Origin: Odontesthes bonariensis
Lineage: Eukaryota > Chordata > Actinopteri > Atheriniformes > Atherinopsidae
DNA length: 64,000 bases
Assembly (NCBI RefSeq): GCF_027942865.1
Contig: NC_134510.1
Location: 11,436,743 to 11,500,742, forward strand
Direction: 5' to 3'
The notes below the pieces were generated by a model, which did not search any database, was not told where the DNA came from, and saw nothing but the letters and a program-made list of their open reading frames with translations. Both the position numbers and the translations under genes were made by a program. Shown here in pieces: positions 33,201-43,920 of the stretch (position 1 is its first letter; the number at the start of each line of letters is the position of its first letter).

Positions 33201-34280
33201 AGAGCTAATGTTTGGATGCTGTTTTTTCTTTTGAAACGAGTTTAAACCTGACTTCAGCATACTTTGCCTTTAAGCTGAAGGTGGGAAGTGTTTATTTCAG
33301 AGGTTTTTGGTCATTTGAATATGAGTGACTATGAACTTTTTCAAAATCTTCTCAGTGGAAACTTTAGAAAAGAGTGCAGACTTTGACATTTCTCAAACCT
33401 GATATTTTTCCTGTTGGAAGTATGTTGCTCCACTTTTCTGGGTTTCTGAGAGTGTTTTCTTCATGTTGGGATGCAACAAGTCCTCAGCAGAAGTTAGAAT
33501 CTTCCACAACTGGTGGAGTGAAATGTGAAGAAAAAAAGTTGTGTAGACTGATGGTGTTTATGTTTGTTTTTAAATGATGCTGCGATGATGCTTCTGAGGA
33601 GGGAACCATGGCGATCATGGAATTCCTCTGGGCTGTGGCCAGAAAGCTAAGAATCCTCTCACGGAACTGCAAACTTAACCTGAAAGTCCTGCAGCTCGGA
33701 ATCATAGTTTAAGAGTAATTATTGAGCCTGAATATCACAGCACCTCTGAGCAAAGAAAGATAAAAAAAACTCATCTTATGAGGAAGTGGGGCTGACCCCG
33801 TTGTTGAGCAGGACACCTGCTTTTCAAGACTGTGATAGCTGATCACAGGAAAAACCCACACACAGTCACATGTGAAAGTGCTCCTAAATATGACAGATCT
33901 TAAGCTTTTACTTTGAAATAACTGGCCTCTCTGTACCATAATCACTTAGAGACGCACATAAAAGTAGTGTCCATTTTACTTGTGGTCTTGTTCACATGTA
34001 AACACAACACATTAGGATGGAACTTTGTCACTTCCTGTTTAGGTTTAGCCAATAACGCAGGGTTGGGACTTTAAAAATCCAGACTTCTTAGCGAGGGTTA
34101 GGAAATGATCATGGTTAGGGGTCAAATGTAATCTTTTGACAGGGAGTTGGTACCTTATTTAGATAAAGGACAGTCTTTGAGTTAGGATTCAATTCAAACA
34201 AGAAAGAATGCCTTTCTAATCCCAAATTGAAAAAGATAACATTACAGTGATTGCTTTTCCACAATTTACACATTACCTTT
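21225..34280 (+). repeat. satellite array, 10.3 x 1269 bp
   Basis: Units start AAATAACTGGCCTCTCTG at 21225, 22494, 23763, 25032, 26301, 27570, 28839, 30110, 31380, 32647 and 33916. The last is partial (365 bp) and more diverged. Full units are 1267-1271 bp, differing mostly in an A-run, and about 99% identical by eye. Each has two overlapping 67- and 73-codon open frames on opposite strands, but the plus frame lacks an ATG and the minus ATG is lost in unit 4, so I regard them as chance. No RNA gene, splice or promoter motif recognised. The left edge meets a solo LTR; the right edge breaks into a hAT. Confidence 0.97.
33916..34280 (+). repeat. truncated, diverged last satellite unit
   Basis: Carries several changes not seen in inner units (CTTAGAGACGCAC, GTGTCCATTTT, TTTAGATAAAGG, one ATTCA motif deleted, GATTGCTTTTCC). 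It stops at CATTACCTTT, where TCCAAGACC of the hAT begins. Edge units that escape homogenisation are expected to diverge like this. Confidence 0.9.
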
Positions 34281-35252
34281 CCAAGACCAGGACCGGTCGA
34301 GACCAAGACAAGACCGAGTCCAAAAGACTCGAGTCCGAGTCAAGACCGAGTCCAGGACAGAAAAGAACAAGTTGTATGCATGACAGTATAAAGTCAATCA
34401 TTTTGGGTTATTATTTGTTGATCTAAAAGCAAAAATAGTGTCACAACACCCAGTTTACTTTACCCTACCATTTATTTTACCCTACGTTTACCTTTCCCTA
34501 AAGTGAACGTTAACGTAAACGCTCGAGCGTGTGTGTAGCTGCTACCCTTTGTAACACAAGTACAGTATCACACAACCACAAATGTAATTCACAACAACCA
34601 ATCGCTTATTCCATATTCACAATCGTTTGATTTTTCATCTCATGAAACCAGTAATACCAGACGTACAGTAAGTGATGATAACTATGTCCAAAAACACATT
34701 ACCTTGGCTTATCTTCCGCTATGTTAGCTAATGCATAACACATAGCCTAGCCTATGAGGCTAAGCACCGCCTAGCTCTGCAGTTAACTTACCGACATGAA
34801 TGATGCCTCTGCAGGTGTCTCACGAAGTTTGAAGTCGTCCCAGATGTCTCCGAGATAGTCGATTTGCAGAATCTGCAATCTGCCCTGTGTTTTTTTTTTT
34901 TCAGTGATGTGCTGAGAAATTCTTTGTGATTAGTAAAACCAAATTTCACTAGAGCGGAAATGGCCGACATCTTCTCACTGTGTGTGAATCAATAAATGAA
35001 CGATAAGGATAAGAACGTTGGCAAGGCTCAGATGTAGGGCGCGCGGAAATAAACTGGTGTGTGATTGGTTATCAAGTGGTTACTTTTCCCTTGAATATTG
35101 TAACAAAATAAAGACGCCTGGACTCGGTCGAGACCAAGAACCATATTTGGCAAGACCAGTGGCCAAGACCGAGACAAGTCCAAGTCAAATACCAGTGAGT
35201 CCGAGACCATAAAAAAACGGTCTCGAGTCCGGACTCGAGTACTACAGCCCTG
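34280..35252 (-). mobile_element. non-autonomous hAT with BED exon, copy 2 (3' end lost)
   Basis: Reverse complement starts CAGGGCTGTAGTACTCGAGT at 35252, next to TTTTGAAG (35253-35260), the inverse of the CTTCAAAA duplication of copy 1. The other end lacks the last ~50 bp because the satellite joins at 34280. Same insertion site as copy 1, so both descend from one insertion. Confidence 0.88.
34795..34970 (-). pseudogene. BED-finger first exon, open copy
   Basis: Minus strand reads MSAISALVKFGFTNHKEFL, then ADCRFCKSTISETSG, NFVRHLQRHH. This is a complete CxxC...HxxxH BED finger, followed by a donor (TCG|GTAAG). Compared with copy 1 the A-run length keeps the frame. Only the DNA-binding exon exists; no catalytic domain. 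The product would be at most a finger peptide. Confidence 0.78.
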
Positions 35253-37956
35253 TTTTGAAGTAAACAACATTTTGATGTCATCAAACACTACAGCGGCATC
35301 GAGCAGCAAAGACTGACAAGTGTTTGGATCGTTTTCATTCCTGCAGAAAATCCCAGCTCAGTTTTTGGAAACTTGATGAATGGAGCAGCATCCATACAGG
35401 AGAATCTCTGTCTTCCATTTGTACAGTTTCATGTTTCCCTTTGAGCTTCATCATTTTATAATAGAGCTTTTACACGATGAGTGAAACAGATGAGATTTCC
35501 TCAACTGTCTTTCTTGAAAATATGTTTTAACATTGTGTTGTTGTATTTGTTTACAGTGTTTGATCCACTCCTTCTCTTACATGAATAATATTCAGACAGA
35601 GTCAGACGATAACTTACAGTTTATAGTTTATATGAATTTGAGTGGAAATGTTTCAGTTTCTCCTTTTTATGTATCTAATACAGAAAAAAAATCTAAATTC
35701 AAGTTCTTTTTTTAGTTAAATTGATGCTAAAACAAATATGAAGCAACAAAACTGTGTTTGTTTTCCATTACAGGTATAAAGAAACCTTCAGTGATCCATC
35801 TTCATGTTTGTTCTTTAGTATTTTTCAGGAAGTGAACTATAGAACTCCCAGTTCTGTTCGTCAGTACAAAGACTCAGCCCTCATTTCATTTTAACATGTA
35901 ATTCATTTCTCACCCTGAAACCCAGCAACACTAACAATTTAGAATCCTGTCTCCATCTCAGATTATTTGACTCTATTAACTAAAATGTACAATTATAGGA
36001 AGGGATTTTGATAAATACCACATCTGCCTGAGAGAGGAGAAACTGCTCATTTCTAACACCTAACTGTTGAGATAAAGAACGCACACTTTAAATTACACAT
36101 CAGGTAGTTTTAAAAAGATCATGTTTAACATGTTAACTGAGCAGAAGTAGAAGCACTTGTGATAAAACCACGTCACCTCTGCAGAAACAGTCAGAGACAT
36201 TTTCTAATAAAAATCAGTGTAAGTGTGATGTTGCCACACAACTGCACGATTGGAGCAAAGCGAATGTTGTAATTCACAGAATTAGTACGACCTCTGTCAC
36301 AGCAGAAGACATGAAATAATACTCATGAGCACAGTAACACACACAGCATGTTTCACTTTACACTTCTGCTGTTTAACAGTAAGAATTCTTGCAGTTCATC
36401 TGCATCACTGTCTTATAGTCTGAGTGTTGCACACACTCGGAGATGTCAAGTGCTGATATTACAATCTAACAAACATCCAAGAACTGTAGAGAAGGTCACA
36501 CGATAGACAGTCTAAAATGTTTGCATATTTATGTTGTGTGTGTCTCATTGTCACCCCAAAAGAATCTCTGTGGACGTATTCAATTAATCAAAGCAGTAAA
36601 AGTCTCCTCAAAGTGTGTGTGATGTGACAGCAGCAGCTTGATTGAATGAGTGATGGAGCAGAGTGTATCTGTGAAGCAGCGGTGAGTGATGTGGCTGATG
36701 GTTGTTGCTCGTCTTCTCCAGGTGGGGGCGCTGCAGGTCCAAGAAACAGCTGTGCTTTTCAATGGAAAAGAGAAGATAGAGAAACTGCTGTAACGTGTAA
36801 AGAGGTGATGTTGGAGCGTGTGTGTTGTCCCAGTATTTTGTTGGAGAGAACAAAGAGTGTAAAAAGACTGGGTCCCGCTGTATGACTCAGGCTGCACTGC
36901 AGCGTCTAATCACAGGTGCGATCCCACTACTGAGCGGCACGGGGGCTTTGACCTGCTCCGTTTCCGACCTGGGCCGGTTCTCCCCTCCTTAGACGACCTG
37001 GTGGTCCCGGGCTCCCCCAGGAGCACCATATCGGTACCTAGCTTAGTGCGGACACCCGATCAGCATAGTCCACTGCAGCTCAGAGCTCCTGAGCTGAAGC
37101 GATCCACCAGCCTCAGCCTCCCGGTAGCTTGGATTACAGGCGCGCGCCACAGCACCCGGCGAGAGACTCTCACGTTTATCAGACTTTCAGCTTGTTGAAG
37201 TAAACGACATTTTAATGTCATCAAACACAACAGCGGCATCGAGCAGCAAAGACTGACAAGTGTTTGGATCGTTTTCATTCCTGCAGAAAATCCCAGCTCA
37301 GTTTTTGGAAACTTGATGAATGGAGCAGCATCCATACAGGAGAATCTCTGTGTTCCATTTGTACAGTTTCATGTTTCCCTTTGAGCTTCATCATTTTATA
37401 ATAGAGCTTTTACATGATGAGTGAAACAGATGAGATTTCCTCAACTGTCTCTCTTGAAAATATGTTTTAACATTGTGTTGTTGTATTTGTTTACAGTGTT
37501 TGATCCACTCCTTCTCTTACATGAATAATATTCAGACAGAATCAGACGATAACTTACAGTTTATAGTTTATATCAATTTGAGCGGAAATGTTTTAGTTTC
37601 TTCCTTTTTATGTATCTAATACAGAAAAAAAATCTAAATTCAAGTTCTTTTTTCAGTGAAATTGATGCTAAAACAAATATGAAGCAACAAAATTGTGTTT
37701 GTTTTCCATTACAGGTATAAAGAAACCTTCAGTGATCCATCTTCATGTTTGTTTTTTAGTATTTTTCAGGAAGTGAACTATAGAACTCCCAGTTCTGTTT
37801 GTCAGTACAAAGACTCAGCCCTCATTTCATTTTAACATGTAATTCATTTCTCACCCTGAAACCCAGCAACACTAACAATTTAGAATCCTGTCTCCATCTC
37901 AGATTATTTGACTCTATTAACTAAAATGTACAATTATAGGAAGGGATTTTGATAAA
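35253..37956 (-). repeat. inverted 7SL units Z (head), Y and X (tail)
   Basis: On minus: tail of one unit (37956-~37416), a full unit Y with 7SL (~37415-35476) and the head of unit Z (35475-35253), which holds the hAT. Y has empty sites for the hAT (TTGTTGAAGTAAACGAC at 37193) and for the TTAA element (CATTTTAACATG at ~37831 and ~35891). The block mirrors units A and B across the satellite. It is cut at 37956 by Harbinger 2 sequence. Confidence 0.85.
36863..37160 (-). ncRNA. 7SL (SRP) RNA gene, copy C (some substitutions)
   Basis: About 298 nt on minus, same ends and T5 terminator (36861-36865) as copies A and B. The helix 8 block is intact. Differences include GGACTATGCTGATCGGG (A/B: GGGCTATGCCGATCGGG), CTTCAGCTCAGG, and CTAGGTACCG. 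Two of these hit paired positions near the helix 5 loop region, so this copy may be a decaying gene. Function as in copy A if expressed. Confidence 0.85.
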
Positions 37957-38164
37957 CACTCAGAACACGCCACGTCAGATTCAACAAACGCTCTTAACTT
38001 CGGAAAAAGTGTGTAAACGACCTGCGTAAACGATGAATCCCACTCGTGCGTATCTACTATCCACGTGCACGAGGATAGTAGATTTGCATACTCCACGCCC
38101 AAGATTATACCATAATAGGCTGCGCTTCCTCGCTCCTGTGCCAGGAAGTGTTGAGTGTTGAGTC

Positions 38165-38389
38165 ATGAGAATGGCATCAAGGCGCAAAAAGAACAACTAT
38201 AGGGGCTCTGAGATTGAAGTTCTGCTTTCAGAGAACCAAAAAGGAAAATCTGTCATTTTTAGCAGTGTCAGCAGTGGAATTACGGGAACTGCTAAAGCAA
38301 AGAAATGGGAAGCAATTAGGAGTGCTGTTAATTTCGTGTCACCTGTAGTTGTCACCGAAATAATAAAAAAAAGAAATGGTTTAATATGA
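38165..38389 (+). pseudogene. Myb/SANT-like DNA-binding protein, N-terminal part
   Basis: MRMASRRKKNNYRGSEIEVL, then LSENQKGKSVIFSSVSSGI and KAKKWEAIRSAVNFVSP. The pattern S-x-x-E-I-x-x-L-L...W-x-x-I-x-x-A-V-N is the Myb/SANT-like domain of PIF/Harbinger accessory proteins (MSANTD type). The product would bind element ends and recruit the transposase. The frame stops at VVVTEIIKKRNGLI, where the KKKW helix should continue, so only the first two-thirds of the domain is present. Confidence 0.65.
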
Positions 38390-38394
38390 AAATA

Positions 38395-38935
38395 GCTTTT
38401 AAAAAAAGACGTCACAGCCACTGCTGCAACTCCAGGGCCAGCTTAAGTGTTTCTTTTCTTTTCCTGGTTTTTCCTTCCACCAGCAGGAGGGGATGCCATG
38501 CTGCCATGACACACCAGTTTTCTATTGTTTGTTAATTATTCTTCCTTCTATAAATATTTGGTTGCTTCCCCTTTTCTTTGCCAGATTGTTTTTGCATTAG
38601 CTGCGTTATCCTGGTCTTTCAGAGTTATTGTCTTGTTTCATGTTTTTGGAATTTTGGAATATTGGATTACGTCATCCTAAAATAAATATACTTTGGAATA
38701 CCATCTACTTCACCTGTCTCTGTGTATCCGCTCCGGGGTCCACACTTCTCATCAAATCGTGACAGACGTCTCGCCATGGGCAGGCGCTCGATGACTGCAA
38801 CTAAAGCCGTGCAATCAGTTGTTGCTTCATTATGATTTTTAGTGTCTGTGTATACTCAGTTTTTAATATGTCTACTTCTGTTTAGATGTGATGTAGTAGT
38901 GCTTTTGTCTGGTCTCTTGTGTTTTATTGTAATGT
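38395..38935. other. unassigned DNA inside Harbinger 2
   Basis: T-rich; ends with CACCTGTCTCTGTGTATCCG and TCGTGACAG near 38710-38763, words that I associate with the 3' ends of fish retroposons. AAATAAATATAC at 38681 could be a poly(A) signal. No coding match. Confidence 0.3.
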
Positions 38936-38939
38936 AACT

Positions 38940-39052
38940 TTTTTAAGCCGCCTTCTTGGCCAGGACTCCCTGGCAGAAGAGTTATTGTAACTCAATGGGA
39001 CCATTTCCTGGTTAAAGAAAGGTTAAATAAAAGAAATAAAATAAAAAATGAT
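38940..39052 (+). repeat. teleost interspersed repeat tail
   Basis: CCGCCTTCTTGGCCAGGACT, CTCAATGGGACC and GGTTAAATAAAAGAAATAAA form the familiar 3' tail of a very common teleost repeat often found in 3' UTRs. It lies between the two Harbinger gene remnants. Confidence 0.6.
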
Positions 39053-39640
39053 GGCTCTTTGATGGGGTGGTCCATGAGGGGGGTCTTCTGGCACCACACC
39101 TTCTGGTCTGCCTGGGCTGGTTCAGGTGGAGACCCTCGTTCATGGAAATATTGCGCAAATCTGGCATGCCTTGATGCGTATATGTGTCTCGTGCTCCAAT
39201 TATGATTGGCAGTCCAACCACGACATGAAAGTCTCATTTAATTTGCACTTGTTGGACAGCGGTGTATGGGAATTTGATGTACCGTGGGTGATAACCTGAT
39301 GAGAGTTTTGATGACCAAGGGGAGCGCACGACTCACAGAGGACTGGGACACCCCCGATCTATCTCCAATCTCGCTCTGAAAGGTTCCAGTGGCCAAAAAT
39401 CCAAGGGTGGTGAGGAGCTGGGCGTGTGGTAGAATTGGGTTAGATCAGTGTGTTTCTCTCTGGAGTTGTGGCTCTAGCAAGTTGCATATTTGCAGCAGCG
39501 CAGTCCTTGGCAGTCTTAATCGCGATGTCAGCCATTCGTCTGTCTCCGCAGGATATCTACACGGTCTCTTCCAAGAGCCTGACGCACTAAGGCATCCAAA
39601 AGTAGCAAGTCAGCCGCTGGTTCGTGTTATATACAGAGTC
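39040..39640 (-). pseudogene. HARBI1-like transposase fragments
   Basis: On minus, in different frames: SEIGDRSGVSQSSVSRAL (helix-turn-helix), YIKFPYTAVQQVQIK, VVGLPIIIGARDTYTH (the G-A-x-D-x-T block, first catalytic Asp), then directly LRNISMNEGLHL (C-terminal LHNI block). The second Asp and the Glu region are deleted between GA-D-T and LRNI. Several stops and shifts are present. It encodes no working enzyme. The order and orientation opposite the Myb-like gene confirm Harbinger. Confidence 0.6.
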
Positions 39641-39944
39641 AGATTAACCTTTAAGTCAAACAGAATAATGTCAGCATAATTATGGGTATAATGTATATAT
39701 TTATTTATGTTTGCTTCAAAGTAATTAAATATACAATCCATTAGTCAAGCAAACTTGATTTGAATAACAGCGGATTATTTTACGAATCTCCTACGACAGG
39801 TCTGGATCACTCGTAAATTCTGTTCGTACCTGAAAGAAAACGTAAAATACGAAAAGATTGGTGAATGCGCAAATTCTCTTAAATCACTCGTACGCACGGT
39901 TTAAGAACAAATCTGTGCCTACGAACGGTTCTTGCATGAGGCCC

Positions 39945-41188
39945 AATGTGTGTGTGTGAATCTGCCCTTGCTTTCCCAGGCTTTCCCAATTGTTTTGTCT
40001 TCCCATTCCTGGATGGAAAAGTACTGAGACTTATTTCATTTATAATGTCTAAGAACAAAGCCAATTTTAACAATTCCTTTTGAAGTGATTTCTATCATTT
40101 CAACCAATTCAGTCAAATAACTGAGGTAGGAATGTAATCTTCTGTATTGTGTCACATCTGTTTTAGCAGCAGCAAGTTTTTTAGCAGTCCCCCCAAGCTG
40201 CAAGACGCCACTTACCTTTAAGATGTAGCACAATCAGATAGGAGATTTCTGCCATCTCCATTTTGAAGTGACTTCATGTGTCATTATGAAAGCTTATGTG
40301 TAAGCTGTTCTTCTTTGCAATTACAGCAGCAAGCAAGTCTTCATTGCACAGGCATGTGGAAATAGTAAAAATAATTCTAATGCTTTAGCTAAACTTTCTA
40401 TATCAGGAGTATTAATCAATGTCTAAGGTCCCACTCTGATCAGCTGAGTCACACCAATGGCAATGGACATACTAAAAATGATTCATTAACAACATTTAAG
40501 AGGAATTCGCTAAATGATTTAAAAATGAAAACAGAAATACAAATTTAACCAGGGCATGATACCATGAGTATATGAACCTGTTGAGAAATTATGATTAACA
40601 TTTCTTTTAAATGAACAAAAATGATACATATATTTTTTCTGATGACCATGTGACGAGTCGTGTGGTCTCTTCTGGTCCAATCCTGTCACTGCTTGGTGCT
40701 TGGTTCTCCTGTTGGCTGAACGTCCGTTCAGCATTCTGATCCGGAACTAATCTTGGAAGGAGAGGTTACCAGTACGTCCCTCCATAAAGGGTCTTTACCA
40801 CCCTTTTTCCTAACTAATCTTCTTTTGGGATCATTTTGTTGTGTGGTTTTTCCACCATCATCTTGGCATGATGGGCAAGGCCTCCCAGAACTCAAGCTTA
40901 TGAGTCCTCCAGCTATACGTCCTGTAGTGGTTCTGAATCTGTGGAATAATATTAGAAGGACAAGAAATCGGGCAGCGCAGTAGTGCAAAATGTCATTTGC
41001 ACTGTATTTTTATACTTAGGGCACGTCTCTTTGAAAGGTTCAATCCCAATGCCCAATTCATCATTTATTTATTTATTTTTTCATATGGACCCCAAACCAA
41101 AACAAAAAGAAAAGAAAAGAAAAATGAAATCAAAGAAATCATAAAATAAACATAAACCAAAACAAAACAACTGGCCAGTTGGGATAAC
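39945..41188 (-). mobile_element. LTR element 3' part with partial LTR, inverted
   Basis: On minus: internal sequence homologous to 45673-47318 of the plus copy (for example GAGTTCTGGGAGGCC and TGAATCATTTTTAG words), then a purine tract (TTCAAAAGGAATTG side) and LTR start at 40073, cut at 39945 by Harbinger 2. It lies back to back with the plus-oriented LTR at 41189. No gag, pol or env domain is recognisable. An open frame at 40728-40988 has no convincing motif. Confidence 0.65.
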
Positions 41189-41602
41189 TGTTAAAATTGG
41201 CTTTGTTCTTAGACATTATGAATGAAATAAGTCTCAGTACTTTTCCATTATGACCTAAAGTGATCCAGGAGTAGAAAGACAAAACAATTAGGAAAGCCTG
41301 GGAAAGCAAGGGCAGATTCACACACACACATTGTTTTGGGCTGATCCCAGAAAATATGACGAAGCATGTTGAACCTACTCATGTCCAATCATACTCGGTC
41401 GAATGTGAGTCCAACCTATGCAATAAGTACAGATGATAACCGGAAATCAGGGCCAGTCTGACAGACTTCCTGCGGGAGCTCTGTTCCACTGAGCCCAGCG
41501 CTGATATGCTTTGATGTGTGACTACCAATAAACACTTCATTTTCACTTGAATTACTTCGGTCCGTTCTTGAGCCTCCTACTAAAAGAACCGAATCTAATA
41601 AA
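41189..41602 (+). mobile_element. 5' LTR (copy c), 414 bp
   Basis: Begins TGTTAAAATTGGCTTTG and ends CCGAATCTAATAA directly before a primer-binding site. Contains a poly(A) signal AATAAA (41527-41532) with a T-rich downstream region. Homologous LTRs lie at 20827-21224 (-), 39945-40073 (-, partial) and 47319-47732 (+). Identity to copy d is around 93% by eye. Confidence 0.85.
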
Positions 41603-41620
41603 TGGTGCCGTGACACGAGG
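41603..41620 (+). promoter_or_regulatory. primer-binding site, tRNA-His type
   Basis: TGGTGCCGTGAC, then ACGAGG. The first 12 bases equal the complement of the 3' end of eukaryotic tRNA-His including CCA, starting right at the LTR edge. Confidence 0.8.
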
Positions 41621-42080
41621 TTGGAAGGTTAAAGGACCACCGTGTCGTGAGACCGACCCCGTCCGAGGGAGGACGCCTCGAGGTGATAGGAGAGACGACT
41701 TCATTCAGACAATCAGGCGCCAAGATTAAGGTGAGCAGAACACCACTTAATGACTAAATGTGAAATTTCTGCATATTGGGTAAACTAAATGAAGTTGTCT
41801 GAATTGAGTTGTCCTCTGGTCATGGTAAATCCAAGTGTTAATGTACTGTCTGATGTTTGGATTGAATGGTAACACGTCCAGTGTTTAAACACATACTTTC
41901 ACACAGGGAAAGTGAATAAGTGTCCTGACAAGTGAATTCGAACAAAGTGACAAGATAAATTCATTTTATAAATGAATATCCCAATAGGGATATTTTCCGT
42001 GCACTAATAGCTAAGTGTGGCCGAAGTAGTTTATAAAATCCCAAAATATGTGGGTAAACTAAATAAATAAAATTAGTGGT
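41621..42080 (+). mobile_element. LTR-element leader with donor-like site
   Basis: GC-rich leader downstream of the primer-binding site. A donor-like AAG|GTGAGC occurs at 41728-41736, as in the leaders of retrovirus-like elements. The downstream boundary is uncertain; coding domains do not follow. Confidence 0.45.
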
Positions 42081-43920
42081 CTAATTCCGACACGGAAAGA
42101 TTCTCCTCTGACGAAAGTTAGGATGAGGGATTGAGTCTCCCGGAGTGCGAAGCGGTCTATAATCCCGAAACAGAGTCGGTCTGACAAGAATAAATTTATA
42201 CTTGCATGGCACAGGGTCAGATTTTTTCATTTTCATGCAACTGTGGGGGGATTCGCCGTTCGAAGATATTTGACTGCGCCAGCAGATCTCGAGTGGTTTG
42301 TGTTCAATATTGGGGTTGGTATACATAAAAGGGGGGGAGAACAAGTGGCTGCGTGTGCTATACGGGTCGCTTTGTTCGGGGAAATCAGTATTTTTATGGT
42401 GTGACCCAAAGTTTTGGAATAAACAAATGCTTTGATAAGTGGGGTAACCCCGAGAGGTGGAGCGCACAGAACACAGCGTTCTGCGTAGAAGTTACTTCAC
42501 TACTTTCAGCATTTGGGCAATTACGTCTTCCATATAGGCTACTTTGAATAACACGTGTATAACTTTTGAATATGTCACAAAAATTGAATGAAAGATGGAA
42601 GAAATGATCCCGAGGAGAGAAGTAAAACGAGGGACAGATAAATTAGACTGGAGAAATGCAGAAAAAAGAGTGTGAGAGTTTGCTCCACTGAGGCTGAGTG
42701 TGTGTGTTCAAAATGTTTTCAAAACAAACGAGAGACTAAGAATCAAGCACATGCATGATACAGAAGGAAAAAGTTGATGTATGATATATTTGATCCCGAA
42801 GGTTGACAAAAGTTGATCATTTTGTTTTTCAGCATCAACGTACTAATAAGAGACCTATAAGGAAAAAATTAACAGATTTGGAGGCTTGACCTGAGGCCTG
42901 AAGTTACTAACTAAAAATCAGCTGTGCAGCAGCATTACAGGAATAATGAATAATAAATAATGAAAAGCCTCAAACGCTTTTTGAGCCATAATATTCTCAA
43001 TTTAATTTTATAGTTGTTCTCTTTATCATAAATGCGCACACCCTAAGATTGTCTTTTCTCAACCCTGTTTATTCTCTCATTCAGCCCTGAGAGTGAGAAC
43101 AATCCAAACAGACTCTGGGTGATCATTGGCCTGAGTTTATAATGATATACTGCTTATAATAGAGGTTTAAGTTTGTATTAGAGCAAATAGTATTGATTCA
43201 TCCATCCATTTTAAAATGCATATGATTAGGAAAGACACCAAAGTATGTAGATAAACTGAAAACAGCTTTACAATGAAAAAATCACAGAGATGAGATAAGA
43301 AACAATAAATCCAGGAAGAACAGTGTTTGAGACATTCATACAAATTGTTGCAAAATAAGATTTAACAGCTCTCTTAAAGAGCTAAAGTCAAATACACAAG
43401 CAGAGTGTTTAGGAGATTTGCTCCTTTAATTAAAATATAATCTGAAAAAATGTTTTACAAAGTGAAATTTTATGATTCCACCTGAAACAGGACTGAGAGC
43501 AGGCAGTCAGACCAAATGACATAAGTTTAAAGGAAAAAAAACAGGATTTAGGATTTAATATCACGGCCAGACGGTCAGATGTCAAACAATTTGATAACAT
43601 ATTAAAGTTATTGAGGCTTGGCCTTTATTCTTATTAGGAGATATTAACTTGACTTTAAAATTTTAGCTGCTCGGAATTTCCTGCCTCTTGTCACCAATTC
43701 GGAGTCAATAGTTATCACCAATATTTAGATTCAAACTAAACCATTTGACTATTTAACTAAATCATTTAACTACTTAACTGCAACAGATTTATGAAACAAT
43801 TAATATGCTAACTTAATAAAGCAGCAAAGTGCTTCATAGAAGTTTGGATAGATTAGGGCATTGGGAGAATAGCAACAGGACAGCAGCAGCAAAGCGTGAG
43901 CCATAACAAGACAAGTCAAG
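42081..43920. other. unassigned AT-rich DNA
   Basis: May include LTR-element interior, but no capsid, protease, reverse transcriptase or integrase motif is seen on either strand. Short frames at 42081-42467 (-) and 42353-42547 (+) overlap and have no family match. AACTAAATCATTTAACTAC repeats near 43740-43780. From 43895 on, ACAAGTCAAGGTTTG is a common fish repeat word. Confidence 0.4.

Larger units (their letters stand above)
37957..39944. mobile_element. PIF/Harbinger element 2 (defective, left end lost)
   Basis: The right terminus, read inverted, is GGGCCTCATGCAAGAACCG (39944). The left edge joins a 7SL unit at 37957 without a clear terminus. Inside are a Myb/SANT-like frame on plus and HARBI1-like transposase pieces on minus, the convergent layout of PIF/Harbinger, plus an unrelated interspersed repeat at 38940-39050. 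The flanks differ (7SL unit versus LTR), so a rearrangement rather than a simple insertion shaped it. Confidence 0.65.

Noticed and set aside
21952-33705. Recurring 67-codon (+) and 73-codon (-) open frames in every satellite unit
   Set aside because: The plus frame starts at GTG with no ATG, the minus ATG is lost in unit 4 and the frame is truncated in unit 7. Both overlap antisense and have no motif. Conservation reflects array homogenisation.
21225-34280. Large CRISPR-like or coding repeat array
   Set aside because: Repeats are 1269 bp with no spacers; this is vertebrate satellite DNA.
40728-40988. 86-codon frame as a possible integrase or envelope remnant
   Set aside because: Position inside the LTR element fits, but no catalytic or zinc motif is visible, and the homologous plus copy (45835-46120) is not open in the same frame.
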